Source of the DNA: Chlorobiota bacterium
Lineage (GTDB): Bacteria > Bacteroidota > Ignavibacteria > OLB7
Direction of reading: 5' to 3'
Length of the DNA: 64,000 nucleotides
NCBI GenBank assembly: GCA_016710285.1
Contig: JADJXR010000001.1
Coordinates: 1,550,001 to 1,614,000, forward strand
This document shows, piece after piece, positions 16,877-26,284 of this stretch. The position numbers and the translations under genes were made by a program. How positions within the stretch are numbered: the stretch's first letter is position 1; the number at the start of each line of letters is the position of its first letter. The notes beneath the pieces are model-generated. The model had not been told where the DNA came from, searched no databases, and saw only the letters and a list, made by a program, of their open reading frames with translations.

Positions 16877-18256
16877 TTACGGTCCCACCAACGTGCTAAC
16901 CAATGCATCGGCATCGGCGGGCGTGTTCGGGTTGGCGTTCTTTTCGCTTTCTGGATAGCTCCAACGCTTCGGCACGCGCGACTCCGGCAACGTTCCGGTG
17001 CGGCGCATATCGTGGTAGGCCTGGCCCTCCAGGAATAGCTCGATATACTTCTGCTGCAGGACCTCGGTAATCGTTGCGGCGGCATCGCTAGAGCTGAAAT
17101 CGGCAAGGCCGGCGGCGGTGCGGATTTTGTTCAGCTCCGTCACGGCATTCGTGACGCTTCCCACGCGGGCTTCGCACTCGGCAACGATCAAGGTGTTCTC
17201 CTCGAAGGAGATCATCGGGAAGTCATCGCCAAACTGGCCGTACTTCTTTAAGCTGGCCGCCTTCTTCGGATTCAACTCATCCTCCGTGGCGTTGGCTTGG
17301 CCATGCGCGGCAAGCCCAACGAAGTTGCCATCATCGTTCGGCGTGAAGTACTCGGCGCGGCGTGTGTCGTTGCTGTCGGCAGCAAGCAGGTTCATCAGCG
17401 TTTTTTCCACAACGATCGGCTGTTCCCCGGGGACACCTTCGGTTAGGGACCAATGGCCCCATGGTGAGTATTCGCCTATGGTTTCGGTGTAGATGGCAAG
17501 CAGGTTTCCGTCGGCAGCGGCAATCCCTTGCTTGGCCTCGGCAAGCGACTCGGCATATTTCTTGACGTGCAAGAAGTAGCGTGCCTTCAAGGAATGGCAA
17601 ACTGCTGTCCACTTGGCACCATCGCCACCGAAGTTCAAATCTTGCACAAGCCCGCCGGCCTTTGCAAAATGTCCCAACGCCTCGCTGAGCAGGCTTTGCA
17701 CCTTATCGTAGGCGGCGGCCTGCGTGACAAATGGCGATGGTTCCAGCCCGTTGATTTCAATCGGGATGGATCCGTACATCGCGGCAAGCTCACCAAGCAC
17801 CAATGCTTTCAAGGCTTTGGCGATTCCCAATGCCGCTTGGTTTTCCCCTTCGGATCCCAGGTTGACTTCTGGGGCATACTTCAGGATGTCGTTGGCAATC
17901 CGCACAGCGCGGTAGCCATTCAGCCAGTTGTCGTTGGTTGGACCATCTTCCGATTGGATATAGTCGTTCCATCCAACCGGTTGCGGGCGTGCCAAGCCGG
18001 AGCCGCACATCTGCCAGGTCCAGATGCTGTTGAGGCGCGAGCGGTCGCCGCTGTAGAAGTCGCCGGTGATGCTTTGCAGCCCAACCAGCAATCCCAGCAC
18101 TCCATCCCTTGATTTCAGCTTTGCTTCGCTGATGCCGTTGGGGTCCTCATTGATAGATTCATCAATGGTGCAACCGCCAATTCCAACCATCATCAGCAGA
18201 AGGAAAGCACTGCCGATGATCCCTGTTATTGTCTGTTTTATCGGTATCTGTTTCAT
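16877..18256 (-). CDS. SusD/RagB-family outer-membrane nutrient-binding lipoprotein
   Basis: Surface lipoprotein that caps the SusC channel and binds substrate. The 459 residues begin with a lipoprotein signal whose lipobox is IGGC (Cys near residue 29). A helical SusD core follows, including SRLNSIWTWQMCG, IANDILKYAP, ALVLGELAAMYGSIPIE and the C-terminal region YIELFLEGQAYHDMRRTG with RVPKRWSYP. The last is characteristic of SusD/RagB proteins. It lies 18 bp downstream of the SusC gene. No glycoside hydrolase or protease neighbours reveal the substrate. Confidence 0.9.
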   Translation of the reverse strand: MKQIPIKQTITGIIGSAFLLLMMVGIGGCTIDESINEDPNGISEAKLKSRDGVLGLLVGLQSITGDFYSGDRSRLNSIWTWQMCGSGLARPQPVGWNDYIQSEDGPTNDNWLNGYRAVRIANDILKYAPEVNLGSEGENQAALGIAKALKALVLGELAAMYGSIPIEINGLEPSPFVTQAAAYDKVQSLLSEALGHFAKAGGLVQDLNFGGDGAKWTAVCHSLKARYFLHVKKYAESLAEAKQGIAAADGNLLAIYTETIGEYSPWGHWSLTEGVPGEQPIVVEKTLMNLLAADSNDTRRAEYFTPNDDGNFVGLAAHGQANATEDELNPKKAASLKKYGQFGDDFPMISFEENTLIVAECEARVGSVTNAVTELNKIRTAAGLADFSSSDAAATITEVLQQKYIELFLEGQAYHDMRRTGTLPESRVPKRWSYPESEKNANPNTPADADALVSTLVGP

Positions 18257-18274
18257 GGTTGCCTCAATGGATGG

Positions 18275-21200
18275 TTAGTAGGTAAGCGACAGGTTAAAAC
18301 GGAGCGAGCGGGTTTGCGGCAGTGTGAAGTAATCAAACCCGCGCCCTTCGGCTTGCTGGAAGTTGTTGACTTCTGGGTCGTAGCCGCTGTAGTCGCTGAT
18401 CGTCAGCAGGTTGCGGATTGCCACGCCGATGGTTGCTTGGCTGATAGGAATGCCCCAATCGGGCAACCCGTCAAACGTGTACTCGGCATGAACCTCGCGC
18501 AGTTTGATGTACGATCCATCCTCAACGTGTGCTTCGTCCGGACCATCAAGGAAGCTGTTGGCGTACTGGCGGTAGTAGGATTTCCGCGTGATTTGGAACG
18601 CGGAGTCTGGGTTGGAAATATCCATGACCTTCTCCCCACGGTCGTTCACCCACAGTTCGTCGCGGTCTTTGGTGTCGGCATGGGTGCCGAAGTTGTACAG
18701 TGCGCCCCGTGTTCCGTTCCATACGTCTTGCCCGAACGAGGCATCGAACAAGAACCCAATGCTCAGATTTTTAAGCACCCTGAAATCATTGCTCCAGGAG
18801 ACTTGGAAATCGGGATCGGTGTAGCCCACAATCTGTTGGTCGGGATCAATCACTGGAGTTCCCTTGTAGGGATTCCCAAAGTAGTCTTCGGCGGTGTCAA
18901 GGTTGCCGTTCTTGTCGGTGTAGATGTCCCCCGAATAAACACGGTTTCCGTTGATGTCGCGTAGCCACCCGGTGGCGCGAATTGCCCCCAATGGTTTCCC
19001 TTCCACTCCAACGTTGACCGCACCGGTAAACCCACCTTCCAACTGCACAAATTCCGCACCCGAGAGCTTGGTCACCATGTTGGTGTTTTTGGTGTAGTTG
19101 ATGTTCGTGCTCCAGGTGAAGTCCTCGGTCCGAACCGGCGACGCGCTAATGCCAATTTCCACCCCTTCGTTCCACATCTCCGCACTGTTCCGCAACTGCT
19201 GGTCGAAGCCAGAAGAACCCGGAACCGGTGTCCAAAGGATCATGTTGGTGATGTCGCTGTGGTAGAAGGTGGCCTCGATGCCGATCATGTCGTTCAGGAA
19301 TCCAAGGTCAATCCCGAACTCATATTCGGTGTTCCGTTCCGGCTCGATATTGGTGTTGCCGGTGGTGACAAAGGCCGTGTAATCGCCGGGGCCTTGCTTG
19401 ATTCCAATCTGCCCGTTCCGCCCTGCGGAAGTTTGACGGCTCCACGGCTCGGGGAATCCTGCGGTGTTGTACAGAATGTTGGTTGCATACGCGCCCGGAA
19501 GCGAAGGCGACCCAGCCGCGCCGTAGGAACCACGCAACCGCACGTTGCTGATCACATCCTTTGTCCCCTCCATGAAGGACTCATCGGAAAGGGTGTAGGC
19601 AAGGCTGGCTTTGGGATAGGTGTGGAACTGCTTGGAGGTCCCGAACGTGGAGCTTCCGTCGCGGCGGACTGCCAGCGTTAGGCTAAGGCGATCCATCAGC
19701 GTTGCCGTTGCTTGGGCAAACAACCCCACGGTTTTCGATTCGGCCGTTGACGACTCGGCATCAATGCTTGCACCCGCTTTCACTTCATCAAAAAAGGAGA
19801 GCGTTTGGGTGGACTTGCTCACATCGCTGGTCGCTTTCCCCCAAAGGATTTGGCTCCCCAACGTCACTTCCACCAACAGGTCGTCGGTGAACTTGTAATC
19901 CACGTTCGCCGTCAGGTCCAGGTTGATGTTGCTTGTGGAGAAATTGAAGTGACGGATTTGGCCCAACCGCCCGTCGCTGGCCGCGCTGCCAACGGCAAGG
20001 CGTTCAAGGTTCCGGTGGTCGTAGCGATCCACCCCCAACACGCCGCCAAGATTCAGCCAATCGAACATATCAATGGAGACCTTGGAGCTGTGGATAAACC
20101 GGTTGATGTTGGTGTTAAACTTGTTGTTGTGTTGGGTCCAGATTGGGTTGTCGTACGCCGCAAAACGGCGTTGCGTTCCGTCTGGCTCCAGATACTCTAG
20201 GCTGTTGAACTCCGGCGGAGTACGCAACCCGCCCAGCAGAATGCCCGCCGTGTTGCTTCCGTTTTGCGGAAGGTCGTTGTCAATCTGGATGTAGTTGGAG
20301 TTCGACTGCAGCATGACGTTCGGAAGAACCTGGGTGCCGATATTCATGCGCACGCTTTTGCGGTCCAACTCGGACCCGATCACGAAGCCTTCTTGATCCA
20401 GCCACGTGCCGGAGATCAGGTAGTTGGTTAACCCCGCGCCACCGGAAACCGAAAGGGTGGATTCCCACGATTCCCCGGTGCGGAAGACATCGCTGCTGTG
20501 GTCGTAGGTTGGCGTTCCGTCGGCCAGTTTCGCACCGTAGGATTGCGACCCACCTGGAGTTCCTGGTTCCCCATTTTGCCCCGGCTTGTAGGGGATGGTT
20601 TGCCCATAAATCCGTTGCAACGGGACCTCGCCCACCTTGTTGTCCGTTTGGTATGCTGTGGAAAGCGTCACGCGTGGTTTGTCGCCAATGGCTTTCCCTT
20701 TTTTGGTGGTGATAATCACCACACCGTTGGCGGCCAAGGACCCGTAAATGGCCGCTGCCGATGCCCCCTTCAGAACCTCCATGGACTCAATGTCGCTGGG
20801 GTTGATGTCCACCGCGCGGTTGCTTAGTTGGACGTTCCCCCCCTGGAACAGGTCCCCTTGTTGGGAGCTGTTATCAATCACCACACCGTCCACAATGTAG
20901 AGCGGTTCGGAGCTGCCGGAGATGGTTTTGCGTCCACGAATCGTGACGTAGGTTCCCGCGCCCGGAACGCCGTTGGTGCGGGTGACGGTTACGCCAGTTA
21001 CGCGCCCGGAGATCGCGTCAATCGCGCTGGGGGTTACGGCCCGCGCCACTTGTTCACCATCTACCGATCCGATAGTGTTCCCCAATTTTTTCCGTTCGGT
21101 TGCGCCGCTTAGGCCAACCACCACAATCTCATTCTGCTGCAACGCCACGCCACGCAGGCTGAAGCTGAGATCGGCGGTTTCCCCCGATTTCACATCGGCC

Positions 21201-21529
21201 GATTTGGCAAGTTTGGTGTAGCCAATCGCACGCGCTTCCACGCTAACTTTTCCGGCTGGGACGTTGCGGATGGTGAATTTTCCGTTGCGGTCGGTGATGG
21301 CACCGATCTTCTGGCCAACAACCTGCACGGTTGCGCCAGTTACCGGACTTTTCGTGTCGGCATCGGTAACCGAGCCTTGAATCGTTCCGGTGTTTTGGGC
21401 CTGTAGCCCAGTTGCTGCAAGGAACAGCAGCGCAGCCGTGCTTAGAAGCCGGCCGGCACTTGTTGTCCTATGAACGTTAGCGGCACTTGCCGCCTTCGTC
21501 GAACTGCACAATGTTCGCCGATAGCTCAT
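18275..21529 (-). CDS. SusC/RagA-family TonB-dependent outer-membrane receptor
   Basis: Outer-membrane active-transport channel of 1,084 residues. A signal peptide ends near GLQAQ. A carboxypeptidase-regulatory-like beta-sandwich follows (GTIQGSVTDADTKSPVTGA to about residue 130). Then comes a TonB-box-like segment (QNEIVVVG), the plug domain with SGRVTGVTVTR, VDGVVIDNS and EVLKGASAAAIYGSLAANGVV, and a 22-strand barrel ending in an aromatic terminus (RFNLSLTY). The start at 21529 is fixed by an AGGAG site 6-7 bp upstream. It forms a two-gene unit with susD. Confidence 0.93.
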   Translation of the reverse strand: MSYRRTLCSSTKAASAANVHRTTSAGRLLSTAALLFLAATGLQAQNTGTIQGSVTDADTKSPVTGATVQVVGQKIGAITDRNGKFTIRNVPAGKVSVEARAIGYTKLAKSADVKSGETADLSFSLRGVALQQNEIVVVGLSGATERKKLGNTIGSVDGEQVARAVTPSAIDAISGRVTGVTVTRTNGVPGAGTYVTIRGRKTISGSSEPLYIVDGVVIDNSSQQGDLFQGGNVQLSNRAVDINPSDIESMEVLKGASAAAIYGSLAANGVVIITTKKGKAIGDKPRVTLSTAYQTDNKVGEVPLQRIYGQTIPYKPGQNGEPGTPGGSQSYGAKLADGTPTYDHSSDVFRTGESWESTLSVSGGAGLTNYLISGTWLDQEGFVIGSELDRKSVRMNIGTQVLPNVMLQSNSNYIQIDNDLPQNGSNTAGILLGGLRTPPEFNSLEYLEPDGTQRRFAAYDNPIWTQHNNKFNTNINRFIHSSKVSIDMFDWLNLGGVLGVDRYDHRNLERLAVGSAASDGRLGQIRHFNFSTSNINLDLTANVDYKFTDDLLVEVTLGSQILWGKATSDVSKSTQTLSFFDEVKAGASIDAESSTAESKTVGLFAQATATLMDRLSLTLAVRRDGSSTFGTSKQFHTYPKASLAYTLSDESFMEGTKDVISNVRLRGSYGAAGSPSLPGAYATNILYNTAGFPEPWSRQTSAGRNGQIGIKQGPGDYTAFVTTGNTNIEPERNTEYEFGIDLGFLNDMIGIEATFYHSDITNMILWTPVPGSSGFDQQLRNSAEMWNEGVEIGISASPVRTEDFTWSTNINYTKNTNMVTKLSGAEFVQLEGGFTGAVNVGVEGKPLGAIRATGWLRDINGNRVYSGDIYTDKNGNLDTAEDYFGNPYKGTPVIDPDQQIVGYTDPDFQVSWSNDFRVLKNLSIGFLFDASFGQDVWNGTRGALYNFGTHADTKDRDELWVNDRGEKVMDISNPDSAFQITRKSYYRQYANSFLDGPDEAHVEDGSYIKLREVHAEYTFDGLPDWGIPISQATIGVAIRNLLTISDYSGYDPEVNNFQQAEGRGFDYFTLPQTRSLRFNLSLTY

Positions 21530-22128
21530 GAGGTACTCCTCTGGTAAGTTTTTGGAAAACGGGTTGATGTATTGGTTGCCAAGTCCAACATTGCGCAGCG
21601 TTAAGAACCATTCATGCGGCAACGGCAGGCAACGCCGTTTGCACGCGATGCGCGTGGACCTTGCGATGACGAGACTACTTGGTTAGCCGATGATCCTCCT
21701 TTATTCAGCAGAAGTTTAGGCCGATACCCACTCCCATGGGCGGAAGTGGCAAGCAAGGCAGACGATGGAAGAGAACGAAGCGGGACAGAGAAGCAGCATT
21801 GCTCCGAAAGCAAGCCACCGAAAAGGAGCCGGCACACCACACGCGCAGCCGGCAGCCAAAGGATAGATACGTCAAGGATAAAAAAGGGGGGATGCCGAAC
21901 ATCGTGAGGAGCGTCCCCCCTTCTACTTTCTGCGGAGTGCGTTGGGATGGGGCACAGGATTGAGAGGGCTTACGGCGGCAATGCCACACGCTGCAAACGC
22001 AGGGCTTGCGTGCCAGATTCCTGCTTTGGCTAAAGTAACATCACCTTCCCGTAAAACCAAGAGGGCGAAGGGAAGAAAATCGCGGGAATGAAGAAGGACA
22101 GCATAATTGTTGCCCAGTCTTTCGGGGG
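21530..22128. other. 600-bp gap between the regulator gene and susC
   Basis: Only short unconvincing ORFs occur here. It should carry the SusCD promoter and the end of the upstream regulator transcript. I see no strong terminator or recognisable operator. Confidence 0.5.
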
Positions 22129-25100
22129 CTATTCGGCTTCTATTTGGCTGCGAAGCCGTATCCGCTCCGATTCGGCACGGCGGCCAGATTGGAGCAAGGC
22201 CTGGCAGAGCAACGCCGCAAGCTCCTCATCGTTCGGCAGCCAGTCGAACCCGATGGATAGAACCTGTTCGGCACCGGCTGCGTCCCCTTCGCGCAGCAAT
22301 GCTTCCCCAACCTCAATCATCAACGCCCGCATTCTTGTCTCCAACTCTTCCCGCAATGCCTCGAAGTATTCGTGGTACAACCCGGGGAAGGGGACCTCGC
22401 CGGCAAACAGCGTTGCGGCTTGAACCATCCCCTCGCGTGCCCTGCCAAACGCACGTTCCCGCAGAAGCCGTTGGACGGCGTTCATCGTTTCATGGATATC
22501 CACCAGGTCCACCCGCACCCGCTGGAAGTTCAGCCGGATGGCATCCTCATCCCGCAGGAACGCATCGTCGCCAAGCATCTTCCGCAAGCTGGCAATGGCC
22601 ATGTTGACGGTTTTGCGGGCCAACTCAAAATCTTTCCCTTCCTCCCCAGCGGCCAGCCGGTAAAACTCTTGCTTCGCCAGCGGGCGGCGGGCTATGCGGT
22701 CCGCAGCAAGCAGCCCAACAATCGCCTTCATCCGCCCGCCACGCACCGATTGCTGCGGCTGGCCGGGGATGGTGTACTCCACGCGCCCAAGCAGGGTGAT
22801 CGCAATTTTTTCTTCAGCCGTTGGCGCGGCAGCCGTGGCTTGCTTCGGTTGCCGGGCGCGATGCTCGGTGGCAAAACCCTGGGCACCGCTGCGCCGCGAA
22901 TCGGAATCGCGCTGGCTTAGGAAGTGGCCAAAGCGTTCAAGGATATGAAGGATTGCCGGGAACATCTTCCGGTCCGCCAGCCAATCCAGCCCACCCGAAA
23001 GTGCGGAAGCCGCCACCCCCGCCAGCTGGGCGTACTCCTGAAGCAACCCACACTCATTATCGGTAATCAGGGTAAGTGCTGCGCAAAGGTCCAGAACCTG
23101 CTCGATACGCACAATCGGTTTGGCAAGAAGCTCCGTTGCCGCTTGCACCGCTGCGGCGGCGGCCCCTTCGGTGTGGGCAGCAACCAGCGGGCGGAGCCGG
23201 GAGTGCTGGAACCGCTCGTCCAGAAGCAGCTGCGGGAAGGTGGCGGGGTTTTGCAGCAACAGCATCACCCCCAATTGCGGATGGTGATACCGGAAAGTGA
23301 ACTGCTCCGCAACCGCTGCGGCAACATCGCCCGCGCCCACAAGCCACGCCACGCCGGCGGCAACGCTGGTGTTAATCAGCCGCCGCTGCGTTGCCGAAAG
23401 CTGGTCGTGGAAGGCAATCAATTCCTGCAAGCCAGCGGCGGGGTCCGCTCCGGTAAGCCACAGCGCGCACTGGCGAACCATGGCCGACTCCCAGGCATAT
23501 TCCAACACCTGGCGATCCTTCGCGTGCTGGATGAACTCCTCGCACATCGGCAGCAATGTGCTTACCGCGCCAATCGAGTACCACAGCCGGATGCCGATCA
23601 TCGGCGTGGAAAGATTCAGCCCAGCCCCAACTGCCTCCACCTGGCGCAGCATCACAAAGGATTCTTCCAGCTCGCCCGCGTTTTCAAACATCAGGATGAA
23701 CAGCGGAAGAATGTTGCGGCACACGCCGTTGCGGTAGGCATCGGTGGTTGCGGGATTGGCCAACGCGCCGTCAATCGTCTGCTTCAACTGCCGCAGCCCG
23801 GCGCGGTTGCCGCTCCCCTGGTGAACCATTCCAACCAAATAGGCATACCGCATATAGCTCTCGTGGCGCACAAGTTCGGGGTGGGCATCTATCAAAGCGG
23901 TGGCCACTTGCTGGGCAATCTGTTCTTCCGGCGGATAGCCCCGATTCCCCTCCAACGCCAACCGAAAATTCACCGCCAGCAACCGCCAATGAAGCAGCTC
24001 GGGAGCCTCCAAGCTCATGGCAATCTGCCAGTACTTTAGGATGTATTCTTCCCACTCCGGCGCATCGTTGTCGCGGCGGAGCGAGCGGATCAGGCAGTTC
24101 AGGTAGAGCAGCCATGCCTGGGCATGGTCGGTGGGTTCCCAGCGGATCTGGCTGTGCTCCAGCAACACCCCCATTGCCTTCCCAACCGAAGGCGCAAGCC
24201 GCCAGTCGGCAGTGTAATCAAGCTCTAGATAGACCCAGGAGAGCGATCCCCGGAATGCTTCCAACGCCAGATTGCTGCCAACGCTCACGTGCGGCCCGCA
24301 ATCGGCAAGGAGTTCAAAAGGGAGGATGGAATAGAGCGGGGTTTGCCGTGCGCAGATTTCCATCAACCGCTGGATGGGGAGCTGGGCGTTGCCGGCCAGA
24401 TGATGGTGAAGCAAGGTGTGCGTGAACGCCAGCAACGGCTTGCGGCTGAAGTCTCGGGAAAGGTGTTTTGAGATTGTGTGGGAGGTTGCCAGCACGCCTT
24501 TGAATAGTAGTTGTTCAATCAAGCGGTCAGCATCGTCCAGAAGCAGGGCGGCGGTTTCGCGCGCGAACACCTCTCCCAACATTGCTAACTGCCCGGCGGC
24601 GTGATGTTCTTCCGCGGTAAGATGCGCGGTCATTCCTTCGGACAACAACCTCACGTTCCGCTCCAGCGTTCCGATAAAGCCCGAGCGGTCGAACCGCAAC
24701 CGAACCTCGTCGGCCATTACCCCTTGGTCCATCCTGACGGCAGTGCGAAGCGCGGACCGGAGCGCCAGCGGATTCCCGAACGTTTTTTGGCGAAGCTGCG
24801 CCACAAGCTCCGGCTCGTCGGCACGGTTGAACAGGGCTTGCCACATCTGCTCGGTTTCACATTGGCTTAGGCCGTGAAGCTCCATTTCCAGAGTAAGGTA
24901 TGGCTCGATAATCCCGCGCACCGGAAGCTCCAGCGGGCGCGCCGAAAGGAGCAGGGCGAAGGGTTCATCGGCCACGGCGTTGATAAGCATGGCAAACTCA
25001 CGCACGGTGTCGCCCGCCAGCAGGTGGACATCCTCCAGAACCAGCAACATCCGCCGCAACCGCGACAAGCGTTGCAGCGCGGCCACCACCGCCATTGTGG

Positions 25101-25419
25101 TTGCGTCCGGTTCTTTTTTCAACAACGCCCGAAGCTCCGGCGACAACCAGAGCGACCGCGCAACCAACGCCACCACAGAAGTTGCCCCCCCGGGGTGAAA
25201 TTTTGCCCGCACCACAACCCCGCCAGCCTCCTCATTTGCCAACAACAACTCATCGAACAGCCGCGACTTCCCAACCCCTGCTTCCCCAACAACCAACGCA
25301 GCGCGCAGCGTCTGTTGATCGCCGGAGGCTTCCCAGAACCCCATGATTCTAGATCGTTCCTGTTCCCGCCCAACAAAGGGGAGAATACCGTGGTTGGCAA
25401 AATCGAGTAGGGCCTGCAT
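22129..25419 (-). CDS. Large ATPase regulator with C-terminal SARP/BTAD-like domain
   Basis: A 1,096-residue cytoplasmic protein. Residues about 15-330 form an AAA/STAND-type ATPase: FVGREQER, Walker A VVGEAGVGKSR, Walker B LLVLEDVHLL, sensor LLSARPLEL. The middle 500 residues are helical and TPR-like. From about residue 855 the C-terminus has a winged-helix-like segment (ITLLGRVEYTIPG, RMKAIVGLLAADR, VNMAIASLRKMLGDDAFL) and then a bacterial transcriptional activator domain with TPR helices. In actinobacterial SARP regulators the DNA-binding and BTAD half comes first and the ATPase second, so the order is reversed here. It is likely a transcription factor controlled by ligand or protein binding. 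Target unknown; candidates are itself, the divergent zinc-ribbon/repeat-protein genes, or SusCD downstream. Confidence 0.75.
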   Translation of the reverse strand: MQALLDFANHGILPFVGREQERSRIMGFWEASGDQQTLRAALVVGEAGVGKSRLFDELLLANEEAGGVVVRAKFHPGGATSVVALVARSLWLSPELRALLKKEPDATTMAVVAALQRLSRLRRMLLVLEDVHLLAGDTVREFAMLINAVADEPFALLLSARPLELPVRGIIEPYLTLEMELHGLSQCETEQMWQALFNRADEPELVAQLRQKTFGNPLALRSALRTAVRMDQGVMADEVRLRFDRSGFIGTLERNVRLLSEGMTAHLTAEEHHAAGQLAMLGEVFARETAALLLDDADRLIEQLLFKGVLATSHTISKHLSRDFSRKPLLAFTHTLLHHHLAGNAQLPIQRLMEICARQTPLYSILPFELLADCGPHVSVGSNLALEAFRGSLSWVYLELDYTADWRLAPSVGKAMGVLLEHSQIRWEPTDHAQAWLLYLNCLIRSLRRDNDAPEWEEYILKYWQIAMSLEAPELLHWRLLAVNFRLALEGNRGYPPEEQIAQQVATALIDAHPELVRHESYMRYAYLVGMVHQGSGNRAGLRQLKQTIDGALANPATTDAYRNGVCRNILPLFILMFENAGELEESFVMLRQVEAVGAGLNLSTPMIGIRLWYSIGAVSTLLPMCEEFIQHAKDRQVLEYAWESAMVRQCALWLTGADPAAGLQELIAFHDQLSATQRRLINTSVAAGVAWLVGAGDVAAAVAEQFTFRYHHPQLGVMLLLQNPATFPQLLLDERFQHSRLRPLVAAHTEGAAAAAVQAATELLAKPIVRIEQVLDLCAALTLITDNECGLLQEYAQLAGVAASALSGGLDWLADRKMFPAILHILERFGHFLSQRDSDSRRSGAQGFATEHRARQPKQATAAAPTAEEKIAITLLGRVEYTIPGQPQQSVRGGRMKAIVGLLAADRIARRPLAKQEFYRLAAGEEGKDFELARKTVNMAIASLRKMLGDDAFLRDEDAIRLNFQRVRVDLVDIHETMNAVQRLLRERAFGRAREGMVQAATLFAGEVPFPGLYHEYFEALREELETRMRALMIEVGEALLREGDAAGAEQVLSIGFDWLPNDEELAALLCQALLQSGRRAESERIRLRSQIEAE

Positions 25420-25927
25420 CTGGCGAAAAATCGAGCGTTAAAGGTTTTATGGAAAAAAGGGGGGGGGCGGAGGCCTGGTAGCATCAAGCGACTTGTTCGG
25501 CTCGCCATTTTTTTTCGCCCTATCGCCCATGCTCGGCAAACTGTAATCGCTTGGTTGGCAAACTGTAATCGCCCCGCTCCATCTTGAAATCATGGAAATG
25601 GGCAGCAGTTTTTTGAGCCAATGAGGCATTGGGGAAAGGCGAACGCACCCTTCGATGGCGCAGCGGGCAACACTGGCCACAACATCAACCGGAAGGAATC
25701 CGAAGGAAAAAAAATAGCGAAAAGGAAATCTTGGCACGCTTTGCCGCAGTTCTTGGCACGGCGCGGATAGATTGGTTACGGGTGCAAGACCCCGCAGCGT
25801 GTTCCTCCGGTGCAAGGTAGAACGAAGGAGGGAAGGTAGGAACCAGCGGATCCACCCAAATCCCGAAGCATTACCGGCAAGCTGGCCCACAACCGAGGCC
25901 AGTGCCCACAACAAGGGAGGAACCCAA
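25420..25927. other. Divergent intergenic region between the regulator and the zinc-ribbon gene
   Basis: No supported gene. Features seen are a C9 tract (G9 on the plus strand, 25459-25467) 40 bp upstream of the regulator start, with CATAAA just downstream of it on the minus strand as a possible -10, and a duplicated 16-bp sequence at 25535-25572. Confidence 0.55.
25535..25572. promoter_or_regulatory. Two 16-bp direct repeats, 22-bp period (candidate operator)
   Basis: GGCAAACTGTAATCGC occurs at 25535-25550 and again, identical, at 25557-25572. The 22-bp period places both copies on the same face of the helix. They lie about 116-153 bp upstream of the regulator gene. SARP-type activators are known to bind direct repeats spaced 11 or 22 bp, which makes autoregulation plausible. 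Confidence 0.6.
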
Positions 25928-26185
25928 ATGGCCAACGAATCCGAGAGCGAGCGCCCAATGAACCAACAACGCACCGCCGCACGGGCTGGCGAACCGTACA
26001 TCCTAACAGCACGCCGCTGCCACACGTGCGGCACGCTGGCCTTGCGAACCGAGAACTACTGCCCCTGCTGCGGGGGATCGCTACGGCCAACCTGCCAGCA
26101 CTGCGGGTTCGTTATCCCCCACGCCATTGCCTTTTACTGCCCAGAGTGTGGGGGCGATCTAAAGAAGTCAGCCGACAGCCCTTAA
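25928..26185 (+). CDS. Small double zinc-ribbon protein
   Basis: An 85-residue cytoplasmic protein. After a polar 25-residue N-terminus, two rubredoxin-like zinc knuckles follow: CHTCGTLALRTENYCPCCGG, and CQHCGF paired with YCPECGG. Start at 25928 because a GGGAGGA site lies about 5 bp ahead. It is read just upstream of the large secreted repeat protein (99 bp gap, same strand). A related protein lies at 35347-35655 in a similar position ahead of another secreted protein. No enzymatic motif; a nucleic-acid- or protein-binding role is possible. Confidence 0.7.
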   Translation: MANESESERPMNQQRTAARAGEPYILTARRCHTCGTLALRTENYCPCCGGSLRPTCQHCGFVIPHAIAFYCPECGGDLKKSADSP

Positions 26186-26284
26186 CGCTGTTGGGGTCAG
26201 CCGAAAAACCAGACAGAGTGAAGAGAGAGAGAGAGACAACACCACGGAAAGATAGAAACCTTGAATAACCAACTAACAACCGCC

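Noticed and set aside
22129..25419. LuxR-type MalT-like regulator
   Set aside because: The C-terminus has no LuxR helix-turn-helix signature; the IASLRKMLGDDAFL segment and following helices fit a SARP/BTAD half better.
25447..26034. Minus-strand open frame overlapping the regulator's upstream region and the zinc-ribbon gene
   Set aside because: Arg/Pro/Trp-rich composition of a shadow frame, no ribosome site, and it covers the duplicated candidate operator.
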